DNA from: an uncultured Desulfosporosinus sp. | GTDB taxonomy: Bacteria; Bacillota; Desulfitobacteriia; Desulfitobacteriales; Desulfitobacteriaceae | Assembly (NCBI GenBank): GCA_927405585.1 | Contig: CAKMJS010000011.1 | Coordinates: 27,627 to 91,626 of the forward strand | DNA: 64,000 nucleotides | Direction of reading: 5' to 3' | Part shown: one piece after another, positions 62,483-64,000 of the stretch | Layout of the letters: each line of letters starts with the position of its first letter | Numbering within the stretch: the stretch's first letter is position 1 | The notes under the pieces: generated by a model | What the model saw: the letters and a program-made list of their open reading frames with translations, nothing else | Told to the model about the DNA's origin: nothing | Databases searched by the model: none | Program-made: the position numbers and the translations under genes

Positions 62483-64000
62483 ATGCACTATTTCATGGAA
62501 CCATCAGGTGTGGCTATTTTTGGAGCGAGCCAGGATTTTAAGACCATTAACGGAAAAATTCTAAAATATTTGTTAAAACATAAGTATCAGGGACAGATTT
62601 ATCCGGTTAATCCAAAGTACCAAGAAATTGAGGGACTGACCTGTTATGCTTCAGCAGGGGCTATTCCAGAGCACGTAGATTTAGCACTGATTGCCGTTGC
62701 TGTAGCTCGGGTGCCGGGTATTTTACGGGATTGCGGTGCCAAAGGAATTACAAGAGCGGTCATCTTTTCTTCGGGTTTTGCTGAAACCGGCCCAGAAGGT
62801 AAAGTGATTCAAGAGGATATTATCAAGATCGCTCAAGAATTTCAGATGCGGCTAATTGGTCCCAACTGCTTAGGGATTGTCAATGTTTCATCTGGGCTGA
62901 CCGCTTCGTTTAGTGCTTCGATGGAACTGGAGAGCATCAAGGCGGGCCCGGTAGCCTTAGTATCCCAAAGTGGGGCTGTGGGTTTTATGCTCTTTAATCT
63001 GCTGCAAGAGGCTGGGGTTGGCGTTAACTTTGTGATCACGACGGGGAATGAAGCAGATGTAACGGCTGGGGAAGGCTTGGAATATGTAGTGGAGAATCCG
63101 AACAGCAAAGTCATCGTTACCTATCTGGAAGGATTAAGAGATGGCGAGAGCTTTAAAAAGACTGCAGAATGGGCAGCAGAGGCAGGCAAGCCCATTATCG
63201 CCTTAAAAGTCGGCAACTCTGCCAGTGGCCAAAAAGCAGCCGCTACCCATACGGCAGCATTAACTGGTTCAGGAGCAGCCTACAAAAGTTACTTTGACAA
63301 AATGGGCATCATACAGGCCAAAGACAGTGATGATGTCATCGACTTGAGCCAAGCCTTTGTGCCCGGTAAATTGCCAAAAGGGGATAGAATAGGGATCGTA
63401 ACCATGTCTGGTGGAGTTGGTATCTTACTGGCGGATCGTTCCGAAGAATGGGGCTTGCAAGTCCCAGAATTAAGTCATGCTTTACAAGAAGAGGTGCGAA
63501 AAGTCATTCCAGCCTTTGGTTGTGCCCAAAACCCTGTCGATGTCACAGCACAATCCCTAAACCAAGGAGAAGAGTTCAAGAAATGCTTGAAAATCCTCTT
63601 AGCGTCGGAGGAATTAGATATGTTGATCGTCGCCATCACCATGGCGACTGGAAAACTAGCCGAGAAGATTGGCCGTGACATTGCTGAAGCGGCTTTAGAT
63701 ACAGATAAACCCCTTGTCGTCTGCTGGAGTGTTGGCCAAGTAGCCAAGCCGGGCTTTGATGTCCTAATTGATGCGGAAGTCCCTCTCTATCACTCTCCAG
63801 CACGGGCAGTAAAAGCTCTGGGGACGTTATACCGCTATGCTAATTTCAAACGTAGCTGGAAAAAGCCCGCTTCAGTCGAAATTAATGTAGCCAGACAAGC
63901 CAAAGTTCAGCTCGCCCTTCGGGAAAGTAACCAATCCCTAAGTGAACATGCCACCAAGCAATTATTAGAACTCTACGGGCTGCCCGTGACGAAAGAATAC
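62483..64000 (+). CDS. ADP-forming acyl-CoA synthetase (partial, runs off the window)
   Basis: The first 506 codons of an NDP-forming acyl-CoA synthetase. The CoA-binding domain starts with SGVAIFGASQDFKTINGKILKYL. GPNCLGIVN and VALVSQSGAVGFML follow, and the phosphohistidine is in ATHTAALTGSG. The ATP-grasp part begins near residue 490 (LSEHATKQLLELYGLPV) and continues beyond 64000. The enzyme makes acyl-CoA from acid and ATP, or runs the other way to yield ATP. It is likely the activating, or energy-harvesting, enzyme of the neighbouring pathway. AGGGGAAAACAGGA lies before the ATG. Confidence 0.88.
   Translation, partial: MHYFMEPSGVAIFGASQDFKTINGKILKYLLKHKYQGQIYPVNPKYQEIEGLTCYASAGAIPEHVDLALIAVAVARVPGILRDCGAKGITRAVIFSSGFAETGPEGKVIQEDIIKIAQEFQMRLIGPNCLGIVNVSSGLTASFSASMELESIKAGPVALVSQSGAVGFMLFNLLQEAGVGVNFVITTGNEADVTAGEGLEYVVENPNSKVIVTYLEGLRDGESFKKTAEWAAEAGKPIIALKVGNSASGQKAAATHTAALTGSGAAYKSYFDKMGIIQAKDSDDVIDLSQAFVPGKLPKGDRIGIVTMSGGVGILLADRSEEWGLQVPELSHALQEEVRKVIPAFGCAQNPVDVTAQSLNQGEEFKKCLKILLASEELDMLIVAITMATGKLAEKIGRDIAEAALDTDKPLVVCWSVGQVAKPGFDVLIDAEVPLYHSPARAVKALGTLYRYANFKRSWKKPASVEINVARQAKVQLALRESNQSLSEHATKQLLELYGLPVTKEY

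Overview
The window reads as a chromosomal segment of an anaerobic, endospore-forming Clostridia, most like the Desulfosporosinus/Desulfitobacterium group. The taxon is an inference. It rests on spoIVA, an ispH-S1 fusion, the order cmk-plsC-ispH/S1-SEDS-membrane protein-DUF512-der-plsY-gpsA-spoIVA (similar to the B. subtilis cmk-spoIVA region), strong GGAGG ribosome sites, non-pyrrolysine MttB-type methyltransferases with a corrinoid protein, and many CoA-linked anaerobic degradation genes. I saw no rRNA, tRNA, CRISPR array, insertion sequence or prophage.

Layout. (1) 1-7927: tail of an upstream gene, an OpuC-type quaternary-amine ABC importer, two tandem MttB-family methyltransferases and their corrinoid protein. 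Together these suggest uptake and demethylation of a betaine-like compound. A textbook sigma-54 promoter lies before the first methyltransferase and a weaker one before the importer. Both are preceded by copies of a 14-bp palindrome. (2) 8128-17588: a GntR/HutC regulator with a repeated operator, a complete Dpp/Opp-type ABC importer, an AtuA-family (DUF1446) protein with its DUF4387 partner, and a class C26 gamma-glutamyl hydrolase. (3) 17964-30147: an IclR regulator divergent from a long operon with a TAXI-TRAP permease, CoA-transferase A/B, a zinc alcohol dehydrogenase, a four-subunit 2-oxoacid:ferredoxin oxidoreductase, the TAXI binding protein and a GlcD/GlcF-like oxidase pair. (4) 30243-36257: a second operon with CaiB-type CoA-transferase, acyl-CoA dehydrogenase, hydroxyacyl-CoA dehydrogenase, crotonase, thiolase and a hotdog thioesterase. 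Its promoter shares several elements with the region 3 promoter, so both are probably one regulon.

(5) 36303-50570: housekeeping and sporulation genes (lipid, cytidylate, isoprenoid, cell-wall, ribosome-assembly GTPase, spore coat), with several small or hypothetical genes and strongly structured intergenic stretches. (6) 50950-64000: a sodium-pumping glutaconyl-CoA decarboxylase set (alpha, minimal biotin carrier, a 43-codon delta-like subunit, beta), an acyl-CoA dehydrogenase, a CBS-PAS-AAA+ regulator whose AAA+ domain has lost hallmark residues, a stand-alone biotin ligase, a second copy of the hotdog thioesterase, a second TAXI-TRAP transporter, and the start of an ADP-forming acyl-CoA synthetase that runs off the window.

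Working model (inference): region 6 takes up and activates a glutarate-like dicarboxylate, oxidises it to glutaconyl-CoA and decarboxylates it to crotonyl-CoA while pumping Na+. The enzymes of region 4 could then convert crotonyl-CoA to acetyl-CoA. Regions 1-3 feed methyl groups, peptide-like compounds and hydroxy/oxo acids into the same anaerobic metabolism.
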